NCBI GenBank assembly: GCA_964602525.1
Contig: CAZRSA010000007.1
Location: forward strand, 1 to 42,789
Source: Lentisalinibacter sp964602525
GTDB taxonomy: Bacteria; Pseudomonadota; Gammaproteobacteria; Steroidobacterales; Woeseiaceae
DNA: 42,789 bases
Direction of reading: 5' to 3'
Made by a program: the position numbers and the translations under genes. Positions 26,519-34,341 of this stretch are shown here, piece by piece. The stretch's first letter is position 1. Every line of letters starts with the position of its first letter. A model generated the notes under the pieces. The model ran no database searches and was not told where the DNA came from. It worked only from the letters and a program-made list of their open reading frames with translations.

Positions 26519-27314
26519 ATGCGAAGGAGATACAGCACCAGGGCAGCGCTGATTGGCATCGGCCTCGCCGTGACGGCAGGTTGTGGCGGCGGCGGCGGCG
26601 GCGGAGGCGGCGGCGGATCGCCGCCGCCGGCCGCGCCCATCGACGAGGACGTCGGCGGCATCTGGACGGGCGAGATATTCGGCCGCCCTGCACTCGGTTT
26701 CGTGGCCGAGAACGGGGACTATGTCTTTCTCGAGCAGAGCTCGCTTCAGCGCAACTTCGGTAGCCTGACGGTCGACGGCGCCGACTTCGAGGGCGACCGG
26801 CGAGCCTATGCTGCCCCCAGGCGAGGTCCTGGAGCTCACCGGGACCCCGTCCGCCGACAACCTCGCGATCGTGGACGGCACTGCGGACGGTCGCCGGTCG
26901 CTGGACGGCGGATTCGCGAGGAGTCCGGACGGACCGGTACTCGCCGAGTTCGCGTTTGACTACGACCCCGCGTACGAGCGCGGCTCCAGTCTGCCCGCCA
27001 TCTCCGGCCAGTACTCCGAGTCTGACTCCTCCGGTGTGACGGTAACGTACTCCATCGATGACCAGGGGCAGGTTTCCGGCAGCGACACTGCGGGATGCAC
27101 GGCAACGGGAGACATCTCGCTGCTGGACATGGCATACAACATGTACGCGATCAGCCTCACGCTGAGTGGCTGCGCGCCGTCCGGTTTCGAGGACGGGGAT
27201 TACACGGGACTTGCCGCCACACTCGATTTCGGCGGGGCGGAGAACGACACCCTGGTGTTCTTCGCCGAAGGTGCGAGCGCAGCGCTCGCCGTCGAGTTAC
27301 CTCGTATCCAGTAG
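26519..27314 (+). pseudogene. Glycine-rich lipoprotein gene interrupted by a frameshift
   Basis: The ATG at 26519 has an excellent GGGAGG ribosome site at 26507-26512 and starts a lipoprotein signal peptide (AALIGIGLAVTAGC), with about ten glycines and a proline-rich stretch after the cysteine. The reading frame is coherent through NFGSLTVDGADFEGD, then becomes Arg/Pro-rich and runs to a late stop at 26959. From about 26808 the +1 frame continues a plausible secreted domain (GEVLELTGTPSADN ... GFEDGDYTGLAATLDFGG, ending 27314). One extra base near 26810-26822, by the CCCCC run, explains the break: removing it joins AAP directly to GEVLELTG. It may be a pseudogene, an error in the sequence, or, less likely, programmed slippage. 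The family is not recognised. Confidence 0.65.
26585..26614 (+). repeat. GGC/GGA trinucleotide repeat (polyglycine linker)
   Basis: About ten consecutive GGC or GGA codons directly follow the lipobox cysteine. Length changes here would keep the frame and alter only the tether length of the lipoprotein. Confidence 0.7.
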
Positions 27315-27326
27315 GCTATACGGGTT

Positions 27327-29291
27327 CTAGTCCTTGTCCGCCATCCGAACCGTGCCCGCGGACGTCTGCAGGCGCTCCAGCACCGGGAACTGGATGCTCA
27401 TGCCCGGGCGCACCCGGTCGAGCTGCAGGTCCGGATTGTACTGGCGAAGCAGCCACACCGGCACGTCATAGTCACGCCGCGCGAGCAGCCAGACCGACTC
27501 GCCGCGGCGCACCCGGTGCGCCACCGAATCCCGGATGCGGTACCGGCGGAAGAAGCGTTCCTGGAGATCCTGGTGATAGGCCAGGCGCCGGATCTCGAAT
27601 GCCTGGCGGTCGATGCCGTCGAAGACGAGCCGCAGGCGGTCGCCGATGCGCACCGGGCGGCGGAAGCCGTAGCCGTTGGCGTCGCGCAGCCGCTGGGTGC
27701 GGATACCCAGCCAGTCGGCATAGTGGCCGAGGGTTTCCATGGCCTGGATCTCGATGGTGCCGTCCGCGGCCACCGAGTAGTCCGCGGGGTCGGCCGCCAG
27801 TACGGCCTGGGACGTGGCGAGGCCGCTGCCGGCCTCGTCCTCGGGTGCCCCGACCGGTTCGGGGCCCATCAGGGCCGCCGCCACCAGCGCGGTGTCGTAA
27901 TCCGGGGCGCGGGTTTTCGGCACCGGCGCCGGCGGCGGGGAGCTGCGTGCCGCGGCCGCCAGGCGCACCGTGTCGTCGTCCGTGGGCAGACGCAGGACCT
28001 GGCCGGCGCGGATGCGGTGGCGGCTGCGCAGGCCGTTCAGCGCGACGAGGTCCGATATGCTGACCTCGTAGTAGCCGGCAATACCCGACAGGGTGTCGCC
28101 GCGGGCGACCGTATGCGTCACGTCCGGCAGCTGCCGGGCGAACACGGCATCGGGTCCCAGTGCGGCCAGCAGCGCGCCGCCGTCGCCGTCCAGCAAGCCG
28201 GCCGGCAGACGCAGGGTGAATCCCCGCGGGATGTGCTTGTTGCCGCTCCAGACGGTGCGCTGCAGCGCAGGGTTGTGGCCCTGCAGCTCGCGGAGGCCGA
28301 TGCCGAGCGCGGCCGCCAGTCCGCGGGCGCTGGTGTATCGCTCGACGGTGAGCAGCTCGTGGTCCGCCGGCGCCTCGAGCGCGACCTCGCCGAAGTACTT
28401 CTCCGGCTCCCGGTCCACCTGCAGCGCCGCCAGGAAGGCCACGTAGAAATTCCGGGAGGCGAAGCCGAAGGTGCGCCCGCGGTAATTGCGGGCGATGGTC
28501 TCGATGTCCTTGGTACCGAGCTGGCGCGCGGCCCGGCGCATGCCGGCGACGCCGTGGTTGTAGCCGGTCAGCGCCAGCGGCCAGCTGCCGGTCACGGCAT
28601 GGTTGTTCTCCAGCAGACGGGCCGCAGCCACGGTGGAGATGAACGGGTCGCGGCGCTCGTCCACCACGTGATCGATGCGCATGAACCGCCGGCCGGTGGA
28701 GCGGGTGAACTGCCACATGCCGGCGGCGCCCACCTTCGAGTAGGCCTCCGGGTTGAAGGAGGACTCGACGTGGGGCAGGGCCACCAGCTCCTCCGGCAGG
28801 CCACGCTCTGCGAGCACTCGTTCGATGTAAGGCCGGTAGCGGCCCGAGCGCCGCAGGCCGGCCAGGAAGCGGTCCGACTGGCCGAGCTGGAAGCGCACCT
28901 GGCGCGCGGCCCGGGCGAGCCGGTCGTTGCCGACGTCCTCCGGCCACAGCGCAAGGACCCGTCGTTCCTCCGCCGACAGCCCTTCGCGCTTGCCGCTCGC
29001 CAGCCGCTCGAGGACGCGGCGGTAGTGCTCGCGGCGCTCGCGGATGTGGCGGTAGCGGGTGCTGCGGCCGGCGCCGTCGAAGTCCAGCGTCTCGTAGCGT
29101 ACGGCGAGGTTGCGTGAGTCGTGCAGCACGCCGCCGTCGCTGGAGACGCCGGTATAGATGTAGGTCCAGAAGGCGATGTCCCGCTCCAGGCCGGCCGGGC
29201 GCGGAAACAGCTCGCTGGCGCCGGCGGTGGCGGCGAAGCAGAGGGTCAGGGCGAACAGGGCCCGGATGTGGCGCCGGTGCGCTGTCGGCAT
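27327..29291 (-). CDS. mltD: MltD-like membrane-bound lytic transglycosylase with LysM domains
   Basis: A 654-residue periplasmic enzyme that cleaves peptidoglycan between MurNAc and GlcNAc with 1,6-anhydro ring formation. A signal peptide (FALTLCFAATAGA) has no lipobox cysteine at its end, unlike E. coli MltD. The SLT catalytic domain contains E176 in PHVESSFNPEA, followed by GAAGMWQFT and the LALTGYNHG motif. A clear LysM peptidoglycan-binding domain begins at HTVARGDTLSGIAGYYEVS (about 390-435), and a second, weaker one is at the C-terminus (HRVRRGESVWLLARRDYDVP). The Pro/Ala-rich stretch between them is a linker. It is divergent from the WS/DGAT gene with about 170 bases between the starts. 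Confidence 0.88.
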   Translation of the reverse strand: MPTAHRRHIRALFALTLCFAATAGASELFPRPAGLERDIAFWTYIYTGVSSDGGVLHDSRNLAVRYETLDFDGAGRSTRYRHIRERREHYRRVLERLASGKREGLSAEERRVLALWPEDVGNDRLARAARQVRFQLGQSDRFLAGLRRSGRYRPYIERVLAERGLPEELVALPHVESSFNPEAYSKVGAAGMWQFTRSTGRRFMRIDHVVDERRDPFISTVAAARLLENNHAVTGSWPLALTGYNHGVAGMRRAARQLGTKDIETIARNYRGRTFGFASRNFYVAFLAALQVDREPEKYFGEVALEAPADHELLTVERYTSARGLAAALGIGLRELQGHNPALQRTVWSGNKHIPRGFTLRLPAGLLDGDGGALLAALGPDAVFARQLPDVTHTVARGDTLSGIAGYYEVSISDLVALNGLRSRHRIRAGQVLRLPTDDDTVRLAAAARSSPPPAPVPKTRAPDYDTALVAAALMGPEPVGAPEDEAGSGLATSQAVLAADPADYSVAADGTIEIQAMETLGHYADWLGIRTQRLRDANGYGFRRPVRIGDRLRLVFDGIDRQAFEIRRLAYHQDLQERFFRRYRIRDSVAHRVRRGESVWLLARRDYDVPVWLLRQYNPDLQLDRVRPGMSIQFPVLERLQTSAGTVRMADKD

Positions 29292-29464
29292 TCAGGGTCT
29301 CCCGGGGCCGCCGGCGGCGGCAGAATCGCACGGGCAGTGTGCAGCTCCATCCGCCGCCCGTGCAACGCAAGGCATCACGCTTTCCTGTTGCTGCCGTGAG
29401 GAATACAGTATGGAAAACGGCGTTGCAAGCGCGCGCCGGGACGAGAGCAGCGAACGGGGGCGCC

Positions 29465-30883
29465 ATGAGAAGGCTGAGCATCGCCGACAGCAATTTCCTG
29501 CTGGCAGAGAACCGGGAGACGCCCATGCACGTGGGCGCACTGAATGTCTACACCCTGCCGAAGGGCGTCTCGCAGCGCCGCTACCTGAAGGAGCTGCTGT
29601 CCATCCTGCGCCGCGACGACCCCCTGCTGCCACCGTTCGGCGAGCGCCTGGCCCCCGGACTGCTGGCGAAGACGGGCCTGGTACAGCACTGGATCCCGGA
29701 TGAGCACATGGACATGGAGTACCACGTGCGTCACGCCGCGCTGCCCGAGCCGGGCCGCTACCGGGAACTGTTCGCGCTGGCCTCCCGCCTGCACAGCGCC
29801 CTGCTGGACCGTAACCGTCCGCTGTGGGTCATGTACGTGATCGAGGGGCTGAAGAAGCGGCAGTTCGCCACCTATTTCAAGGTGCATCACTGCGCCATCG
29901 ACGGCACACGGGGCGTGCACCTCATGCAGAGCATGCTGTCGGACTCGCCCGAGGGCCACGTCGACTATTCGCCGCTCTCGCTGCAGGCCTGGGAGACGTA
30001 CAAGCACAAGATCGGCAACGAGTCGGAGGCCGAGGCCCCGTCGCCGAAGGACCTGAAGGCGGTGGCCGAGGCCCTGCGCGAGCAGCTCGGTGTCACCGCG
30101 GACGTGCTGGGCGGGCTGCGGCGCTACGGGCAGGTGTGGCTGGGCATGGGCGGCAGGCTGGCCGCCCCCTGGCACCGGGTGCCCCACGGGCTGCTCACGC
30201 AGAAGATCTCCGGTTCCCGGCGGCTGGTGGCCGACTCCTGGCCCTTCGACCGGGTACACGCCGTGAGCAAGGCCCTGGACGCGACACTGAACGACGTCGT
30301 GCTGGCGATGTGCGCCGGCGCCCTCATCCGTTATTACGCGGCCCAGGGAGAATCGCTGGACCGGCCGCTCAAGGCACTGGCGCCCATCTCGGTGCGCACC
30401 GGCGGCGACATCGACTCTGCCAATGCCATCGGTTTCATCATCACGAGCCTGGCCACCGACGTGCCGGAGCCGGAGCGCCGACTGCGGGCCATCCAGGCCT
30501 CCATGCAGGCAGGCAAGGACCTCTATGCCAGCCTGTCGCCGGAAGCCGCCACCCTGTTCACGGCGGTCGCGTTCTCGCCCATGCTGCTCACAAACTTCCT
30601 GGGCACGGCGAACTGGTTCCCGGCCTACAACCTGGTGATCTCCAACGTGCCGGGCCCGAAGCAGCCCATGTACTGGAACGGAGCGGCGCTGGACGGCATC
30701 TATCCCATGAACATCGTGGTCCACGGCCAGGCCATGAGCATCACGCTGGTGAGCTATGCCGGCAACCTGGACTTCGGCATCGTCGCCTGCCGGCGCTCGG
30801 TGCCCCGGGTGCAGCGCATGCTCGGTTTCCTGGAGGAGGCGCTCGGCGAACTGGAGGCGGTGGCCGGTACCCGCGCCGCCTGA
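29465..30883 (+). CDS. Wax ester synthase / diacylglycerol acyltransferase (WS/DGAT)
   Basis: A 472-residue acyltransferase, of usual length for the bacterial bifunctional WS/DGAT family, which makes wax esters or triacylglycerol storage lipid from acyl-CoA with fatty alcohols or diacylglycerol. The catalytic HHxxxDG motif is HHCAIDG at 141-147, and the family's later PLF-type and NDVVLA segments are present (LNDVVLAMCAGALIRYY; SNVPGPKQPMYWNGA). The N-terminus MRRLSIADSNFLLAENRETPMH matches the family start, fixing the ATG at 29465, although the frame is open from 29114. It implies that the organism stores neutral lipid. No acyl-CoA reductase or other lipid gene adjoins it. Confidence 0.9.
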   Translation: MRRLSIADSNFLLAENRETPMHVGALNVYTLPKGVSQRRYLKELLSILRRDDPLLPPFGERLAPGLLAKTGLVQHWIPDEHMDMEYHVRHAALPEPGRYRELFALASRLHSALLDRNRPLWVMYVIEGLKKRQFATYFKVHHCAIDGTRGVHLMQSMLSDSPEGHVDYSPLSLQAWETYKHKIGNESEAEAPSPKDLKAVAEALREQLGVTADVLGGLRRYGQVWLGMGGRLAAPWHRVPHGLLTQKISGSRRLVADSWPFDRVHAVSKALDATLNDVVLAMCAGALIRYYAAQGESLDRPLKALAPISVRTGGDIDSANAIGFIITSLATDVPEPERRLRAIQASMQAGKDLYASLSPEAATLFTAVAFSPMLLTNFLGTANWFPAYNLVISNVPGPKQPMYWNGAALDGIYPMNIVVHGQAMSITLVSYAGNLDFGIVACRRSVPRVQRMLGFLEEALGELEAVAGTRAA

Positions 30884-30889
30884 GCCCCC

Positions 30890-31909
30890 TCAGGGCTCGC
30901 CGTAGATCGCCACCGTCACCCGGCCGGCCGTGTCCACACTGGCGCGGTACATGCCCGGGGTGTTGTGGGGCATGGCGATGTTGCCGGCGGCATCCATGGC
31001 GATGACACCGCCGTCGCCGCCCGCGGCGGGCAGCACCTCGTGGATCAGCCTGCCGGCGGCCTCGCCGATGCTCAGGCCGCGGCGCACGTGCTCGCAGATG
31101 CTGTGGGCCACGACGAAACGGATGAAGTACTCGCCGGTGCCGGTGGCGCTGACGGCGCAGGTCTCGTTATTCGCATAGGTGCCCGCGCCGATGATCGGCG
31201 TATCGCCCACACGGCCCCAGCGCTTGTTGGTGAGTCCGCCCGTGGAGGTGCCTGCCGCGAGGTTGCCTTCACGGTCGAGGGCCACTGCCCCCACGGTCGA
31301 GTACCAGCGGCCGGCCTCTGTGCCGGCCTCTGCGCCGGCCTCTGCCTCGTCCTTCTTCGCGTCCTGCAGCTGGCGCCACCGGCGTTCCGTGTGGAAATAG
31401 GCCGGGTCGACCAGTTCGAAGCCCTGCTCGGCGGCGAAGGTCTCGGCGCCCTCGCCGATCAGCATCACGTGGCGGGACTCGGTCATCACCCGCAGGGCCA
31501 GATCGATGGGGTTCGCGATGCGGCGCACCGCCGCCACGGCACCGGCATTCAGCGTGGCGCCGTCCATCACGGAGGCGTCCAGCTCGTTCTCGCCCTCGGC
31601 GTTGAAGACCGCCCCCCTGCCCGCGTTGAAGCGCGGAGAGTCCTCGAGGATGTTGACGGCCGCCTGCACCGCCTCCAGGCTGCCGCCGCCGCGGGTCAGC
31701 ACCCGGTGGCCGGCCCGCACCGCTTGCTTCAGCTCGGCGCGGATGGCTGCTTCCTGCTCCGGAGTGATCTCGTCCCGGTTCATGGTGCCGGCGCCGGCAT
31801 GGATGGCAATGGCGACGGGGGCTTCGGCGGCGGAGTGGGAGGATGGCGCGAGCGCAACGACGGCCGCCGCCGCGGCAATCGCTGACAAGGCGCGGATGGG
31901 GTGCTTCAT
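30890..31909 (-). CDS. Exported isoaspartyl peptidase / L-asparaginase (Ntn hydrolase)
   Basis: A 339-residue member of the plant-type asparaginase (IaaA) family. It is made as a precursor that cuts itself before a threonine, here T205 in STVGAVALD, which becomes the nucleophile; downstream GGLTNKRWGRVGDTPIIGAGTYAN is the substrate-binding loop. Unlike cytosolic IaaA it has a signal peptide (ALSAIAAAAAVVALAPSSHSA), so it is probably periplasmic. The linker just before the cleavage point is a run of EAG/EAGT units encoded by a 12-base tandem repeat. The ATG at 31909 is chosen over the upstream frame because it starts the signal peptide. It converges with the WS/DGAT gene. Confidence 0.88.
   Translation of the reverse strand: MKHPIRALSAIAAAAAVVALAPSSHSAAEAPVAIAIHAGAGTMNRDEITPEQEAAIRAELKQAVRAGHRVLTRGGGSLEAVQAAVNILEDSPRFNAGRGAVFNAEGENELDASVMDGATLNAGAVAAVRRIANPIDLALRVMTESRHVMLIGEGAETFAAEQGFELVDPAYFHTERRWRQLQDAKKDEAEAGAEAGTEAGRWYSTVGAVALDREGNLAAGTSTGGLTNKRWGRVGDTPIIGAGTYANNETCAVSATGTGEYFIRFVVAHSICEHVRRGLSIGEAAGRLIHEVLPAAGGDGGVIAMDAAGNIAMPHNTPGMYRASVDTAGRVTVAIYGEP
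31311..31346 (-). repeat. 12-bp tandem repeat, three copies, in the asparaginase pro-segment
   Basis: Three units of CCGGCCTCTG plus two variable bases lie at 31311-31322, 31323-31334 and 31335-31346. On the coding strand they give the Glu-Ala-Gly-rich segment just upstream of the autocleavage threonine. The unit is a multiple of three, so copy-number change would keep the frame and alter linker length only. Confidence 0.75.
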
Positions 31910-31931
31910 CGTGTGCCGTGGTCGGTGAATG

Positions 31932-33026
31932 TCAGGCTTCGGGCATCTCGTAGAAACTGAATCGGGTGCCCTTTTCACCGGTCACGATAACACGGCAGTC
32001 GCCCCAGCTCGCCGGGATGTTCCATTGCACTCCTTCGCGTACGGTATCGGTCACTCGCTGCCAGTCACAGCGGATCTCCAGCTCATCGGCAGCACCTTCG
32101 ACATCCGCGATGGTGAAGGCCTTGCGCAGGGGACGGTAGTGCCAGCTGGAGCGACATTCCTCACAGGCGGCGCCGTCCCCGATGTTCGCCTCCACCCGTA
32201 ACGGTGCCGGGCCTGCCGCGGCCGCGCGGATCTCTCCGACGACTGCCCGGAGTGCTCCGAGCCCCTCGTCGCTGCCGGTCGCCTCGACGTAGTCCTCGTA
32301 GGTACCCAGCGCGGAGCCGTAGCGCCCCAGACGTATCTTCAACGCGAGCACAGAGCGCAGCAGTGAGGGGTACAGCTCATCCTCGATCCAGGCCCCCTTG
32401 CTCGCGATGGTGCGCTTCAGCGCAGCGAGTTGGGCGCTCTCGTCGCCCCGTTCGCCGGCGACGATGGCCTTCAGCATCCAGAGACGGGCGATCTCGTAGG
32501 CGTTCAGCCCGTCCTCCTGCTCGGTCTCGGCGATCAGCGCCTCGGCCTCGTCGATCTCTCCCGTCTCGAGCAGGCGGGAGATTCTGCGGTGTGCCCTGCG
32601 GTACTCTCTGCCGGCGCCGATCGCTTTCGGTTCCAGCTCGAAGCGGATCAGGGTTTCCGTCTGGCACTGCTGTACCGGCTGCCCCTCCAGCGTCGCCGGC
32701 TCGTAGCGCCACTTGCGCACGACCTTCAGCGCCGCCTCCTCGAATCGGGAGCTGCCGCTGGAATCCTCCACGATGGGATCTACCACGCGCCCTTCCTCGG
32801 TCACGACGAAACTGAGCTTGACCCATCCCGCCCGACCCCGATGCAGTTCGTAGCGGGGATAATCGGGTGCGTAGCGCCGGACCGGCTTCGCCATCGTACC
32901 GTGGCTCGGGCCGGCGGCGTCGGGTTCGCCGGCCAGCGGCGTCTCGTGGAACCCACCGGAAAGCGAAAGCACGAGCATTGCAGCCGGCAGCCGCAGCGCC
33001 CTTCTGCTGAATCTTCTCGCTGGCAT
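31932..33026 (-). CDS. Exported TonB C-terminal-domain protein with TPR-like region
   Basis: A 364-residue protein with a cleavable-looking signal (LPAAMLVLSLSGG) and, from about 45 to 130, a TonB C-terminal fold: PRYELHRGRAGWVKLSFVVTEEGRV followed by FEEAALKVVRKWRYEPA. Classic TonB keeps its membrane anchor and has a long Pro-rich spacer; this one lacks the spacer and continues into helical repeats (about 140-265, TPR-like) and a C-terminal domain with a CEEC pair. It is therefore unlikely to energise transport in the usual way and may be a periplasmic adaptor. ATG at 33026 has AAGGA seven bases upstream; the overlapping GTG at 33029 is less likely. The promoter is at 33056-33084. Confidence 0.72.
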   Translation of the reverse strand: MPARRFSRRALRLPAAMLVLSLSGGFHETPLAGEPDAAGPSHGTMAKPVRRYAPDYPRYELHRGRAGWVKLSFVVTEEGRVVDPIVEDSSGSSRFEEAALKVVRKWRYEPATLEGQPVQQCQTETLIRFELEPKAIGAGREYRRAHRRISRLLETGEIDEAEALIAETEQEDGLNAYEIARLWMLKAIVAGERGDESAQLAALKRTIASKGAWIEDELYPSLLRSVLALKIRLGRYGSALGTYEDYVEATGSDEGLGALRAVVGEIRAAAAGPAPLRVEANIGDGAACEECRSSWHYRPLRKAFTIADVEGAADELEIRCDWQRVTDTVREGVQWNIPASWGDCRVIVTGEKGTRFSFYEMPEA

Positions 33027-33055
33027 CACCCATCCTTCCGCGGCCGGTCATGATA

Positions 33056-33084
33056 AAAATAGACCATATAAGGACTTCAGGCAA
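33056..33084 (-). promoter_or_regulatory. Promoter of the TonB-domain gene
   Basis: On the minus strand TTGCCT (33084-33079) and TATTTT (33061-33056) are 17 bases apart, 30 bases upstream of the start codon, in a small AT-rich island that stands out from the GC-rich surroundings. Confidence 0.5.
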
Positions 33085-33158
33085 CGAGAACTCGCGGCAA
33101 ACGGGTCGGCGCATGCCTGCTAGAGTAGGTGTCTCCGGATTGCACGAGTTCGATCCCC

Positions 33159-33575
33159 ATGAGCGACCACCCCCTGAACATCCGTGTCATCGATCACGTG
33201 GTCATCCGCGCCCGGGACCCTGAGACCCTGATGGCCTTCTACGGCGAGGTGCTCGGCTGCGCGCCGGAGAAGGAGCAGACGGGTATCGGGCTGTACCAGC
33301 TGCGGGCGGGCGCCTCGCTGATCGACATCGTCGCGGTCGACGGCGAACTCGGCCGCAATTTTCCGCGCCCGCCGGCGGACGATGCGCCGAACATGGATCA
33401 TTTCTGCGTGCAGGTGGAGCCCTGGGATGCCGACGCCATCCTGGCCCATCTGCGTGCCCACGGTGTCGAGGCCGGCGAGGTCGTGCGGCGCTACGGCGCG
33501 TTGGGCTACGGGCCCTCGATCTACGTCACCGATCCGGAAGGCAACACGGTGGAGCTGAAGGGCCCGCCGGCGTAA
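33159..33575 (+). CDS. VOC-superfamily (glyoxalase/dioxygenase-like) protein
   Basis: A 138-residue single-module vicinal-oxygen-chelate protein: VIDHVVIRARDPETLMAFYGEVLG begins the first beta-alpha-beta unit and MDHFCVQVEPWD the second, ending SIYVTDPEGNTVELKGP. Likely metal ligands are H13, H81 and E132. Families with this fold include glyoxalase I, fosfomycin-resistance enzymes and ring-cleaving dioxygenases; the sequence is closest in feel to the general glyoxalase-like group, and I assign no substrate. The ATG at 33159 begins the conserved N-terminus; a GTG at 33129 in the same frame adds ten unrelated residues. It is divergent from the TonB-domain gene. Confidence 0.82.
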   Translation: MSDHPLNIRVIDHVVIRARDPETLMAFYGEVLGCAPEKEQTGIGLYQLRAGASLIDIVAVDGELGRNFPRPPADDAPNMDHFCVQVEPWDADAILAHLRAHGVEAGEVVRRYGALGYGPSIYVTDPEGNTVELKGPPA

Positions 33576-33616
33576 GGCGCCGGCGGGCACCGGTAACAGT
33601 CGACCCGGCCACGCCG

Positions 33617-34021
33617 TTACGGCGTCGCGTAGCGGGTGATGACGGCGGCCGCCGCGCCGATGACCAGCACCCAGAAGAACAGGCCGAAGAAGACCACCGT
33701 GCCTTTCAGGGCCTCCTCGCCGGCGTTCTCCGGGGTCACGTCGCCGGCCCGGCGGGGCGGCCCCGACGGCGCCGCCGCCGCCAGCAGCAGCACCAGCAGG
33801 AACAGACTCACCAGCAGGAAGCCGAGCCAGGGCACGCCCCGGACCGGCGGGCCGATCGGCGTCATCCATACCCCCGCCGCCCAGATAAGCGGGAACAGGA
33901 GCAGGAAGAAGAAGATGAAGAAAGGCGTCATGCTCGCGTCTTCGCTGCGCCGGCTTGCGGCCAGCACCGCAGCGACCAGCGCGGCGAAGACCAGCGCGAG
34001 CAGCATTTCGGTGACGATCAT
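33617..34021 (-). CDS. Small integral membrane protein of unknown function
   Basis: A 134-residue protein with about four hydrophobic helices: TEMLLALVFAALVAAVLA, FFIFFFLLLFPLIWAAGVW, LGFLLVSLFLLVLLLAA and GTVVFFGLFFWVLVIGAAAA, with a polar loop of about 28 residues before the last. No family recognised. The frame is open to 34222, but the ATG at 34021 follows a GGGGGGA site and its first base overlaps the stop of the 38-codon secreted-peptide gene (TGATG), so the two are translationally coupled. It converges with the VOC gene. Confidence 0.7.
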   Translation of the reverse strand: MIVTEMLLALVFAALVAAVLAASRRSEDASMTPFFIFFFLLLFPLIWAAGVWMTPIGPPVRGVPWLGFLLVSLFLLVLLLAAAAPSGPPRRAGDVTPENAGEEALKGTVVFFGLFFWVLVIGAAAAVITRYATP

Positions 34022-34137
34022 CAGCCGTCCCCCCGGCTGTCGTCGGGTTTGGCGTAGGGGTCGACGTCCTGGGCGAGCGCCGGGGCCGTCAGCAGGGTGG
34101 CGACGGCGACAGCGAACAATGTCGTCTGACGCTGCAT
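34021..34137 (-). CDS. Small secreted peptide (38 residues)
   Basis: An ATG at 34137 with a perfect AAGGAGG ribosome site six bases upstream opens a 38-residue frame: a Sec signal peptide (QTTLFAVAVATLLTAPALA) and a mature peptide of about 16 residues, QDVDPYAKPDDSRGDG, very acidic. Its stop overlaps the start of the membrane-protein gene by one base. The strong ribosome site, signal peptide and coupled overlap argue that this is a real gene, although it is too short for usual gene finders. No family recognised. It may be a partner or cofactor peptide of the membrane protein. Confidence 0.65.
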   Translation of the reverse strand: MQRQTTLFAVAVATLLTAPALAQDVDPYAKPDDSRGDG

Positions 34138-34341
34138 GTTTGCCTCCTTTCGTTCGTGCGTGGTCCCTCACGCTGGCGGCTGCAAGTGCCGTGCCGAAAG
34201 GAGGCGGGCGTACCCGTGTCATTGAATCGGGGGGATTCAGGCAGCGCGGACCCCGTCTCGCGGGCGCGGCGACCGCCCCCGGGCGCAGGCCGTTTGAATA
34301 ACTTGCTCAGGTGCCGTGAATTTCCTGCAAATCGGCGAGGC

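Noticed and set aside
27095..28063. 322-codon plus-strand frame crossing the end of the transglycosylase gene
   Set aside because: Arg/Pro/Gly-rich with no start signal; overlaps two better-supported frames.
29410..29703. ATG with a GAGGAAT ribosome site before the WS/DGAT gene (MENGVASARRDESS...)
   Set aside because: The frame runs out of phase into WS/DGAT and turns Arg/Pro/His-rich. I could not exclude a short leader peptide but see no support beyond the ribosome site.
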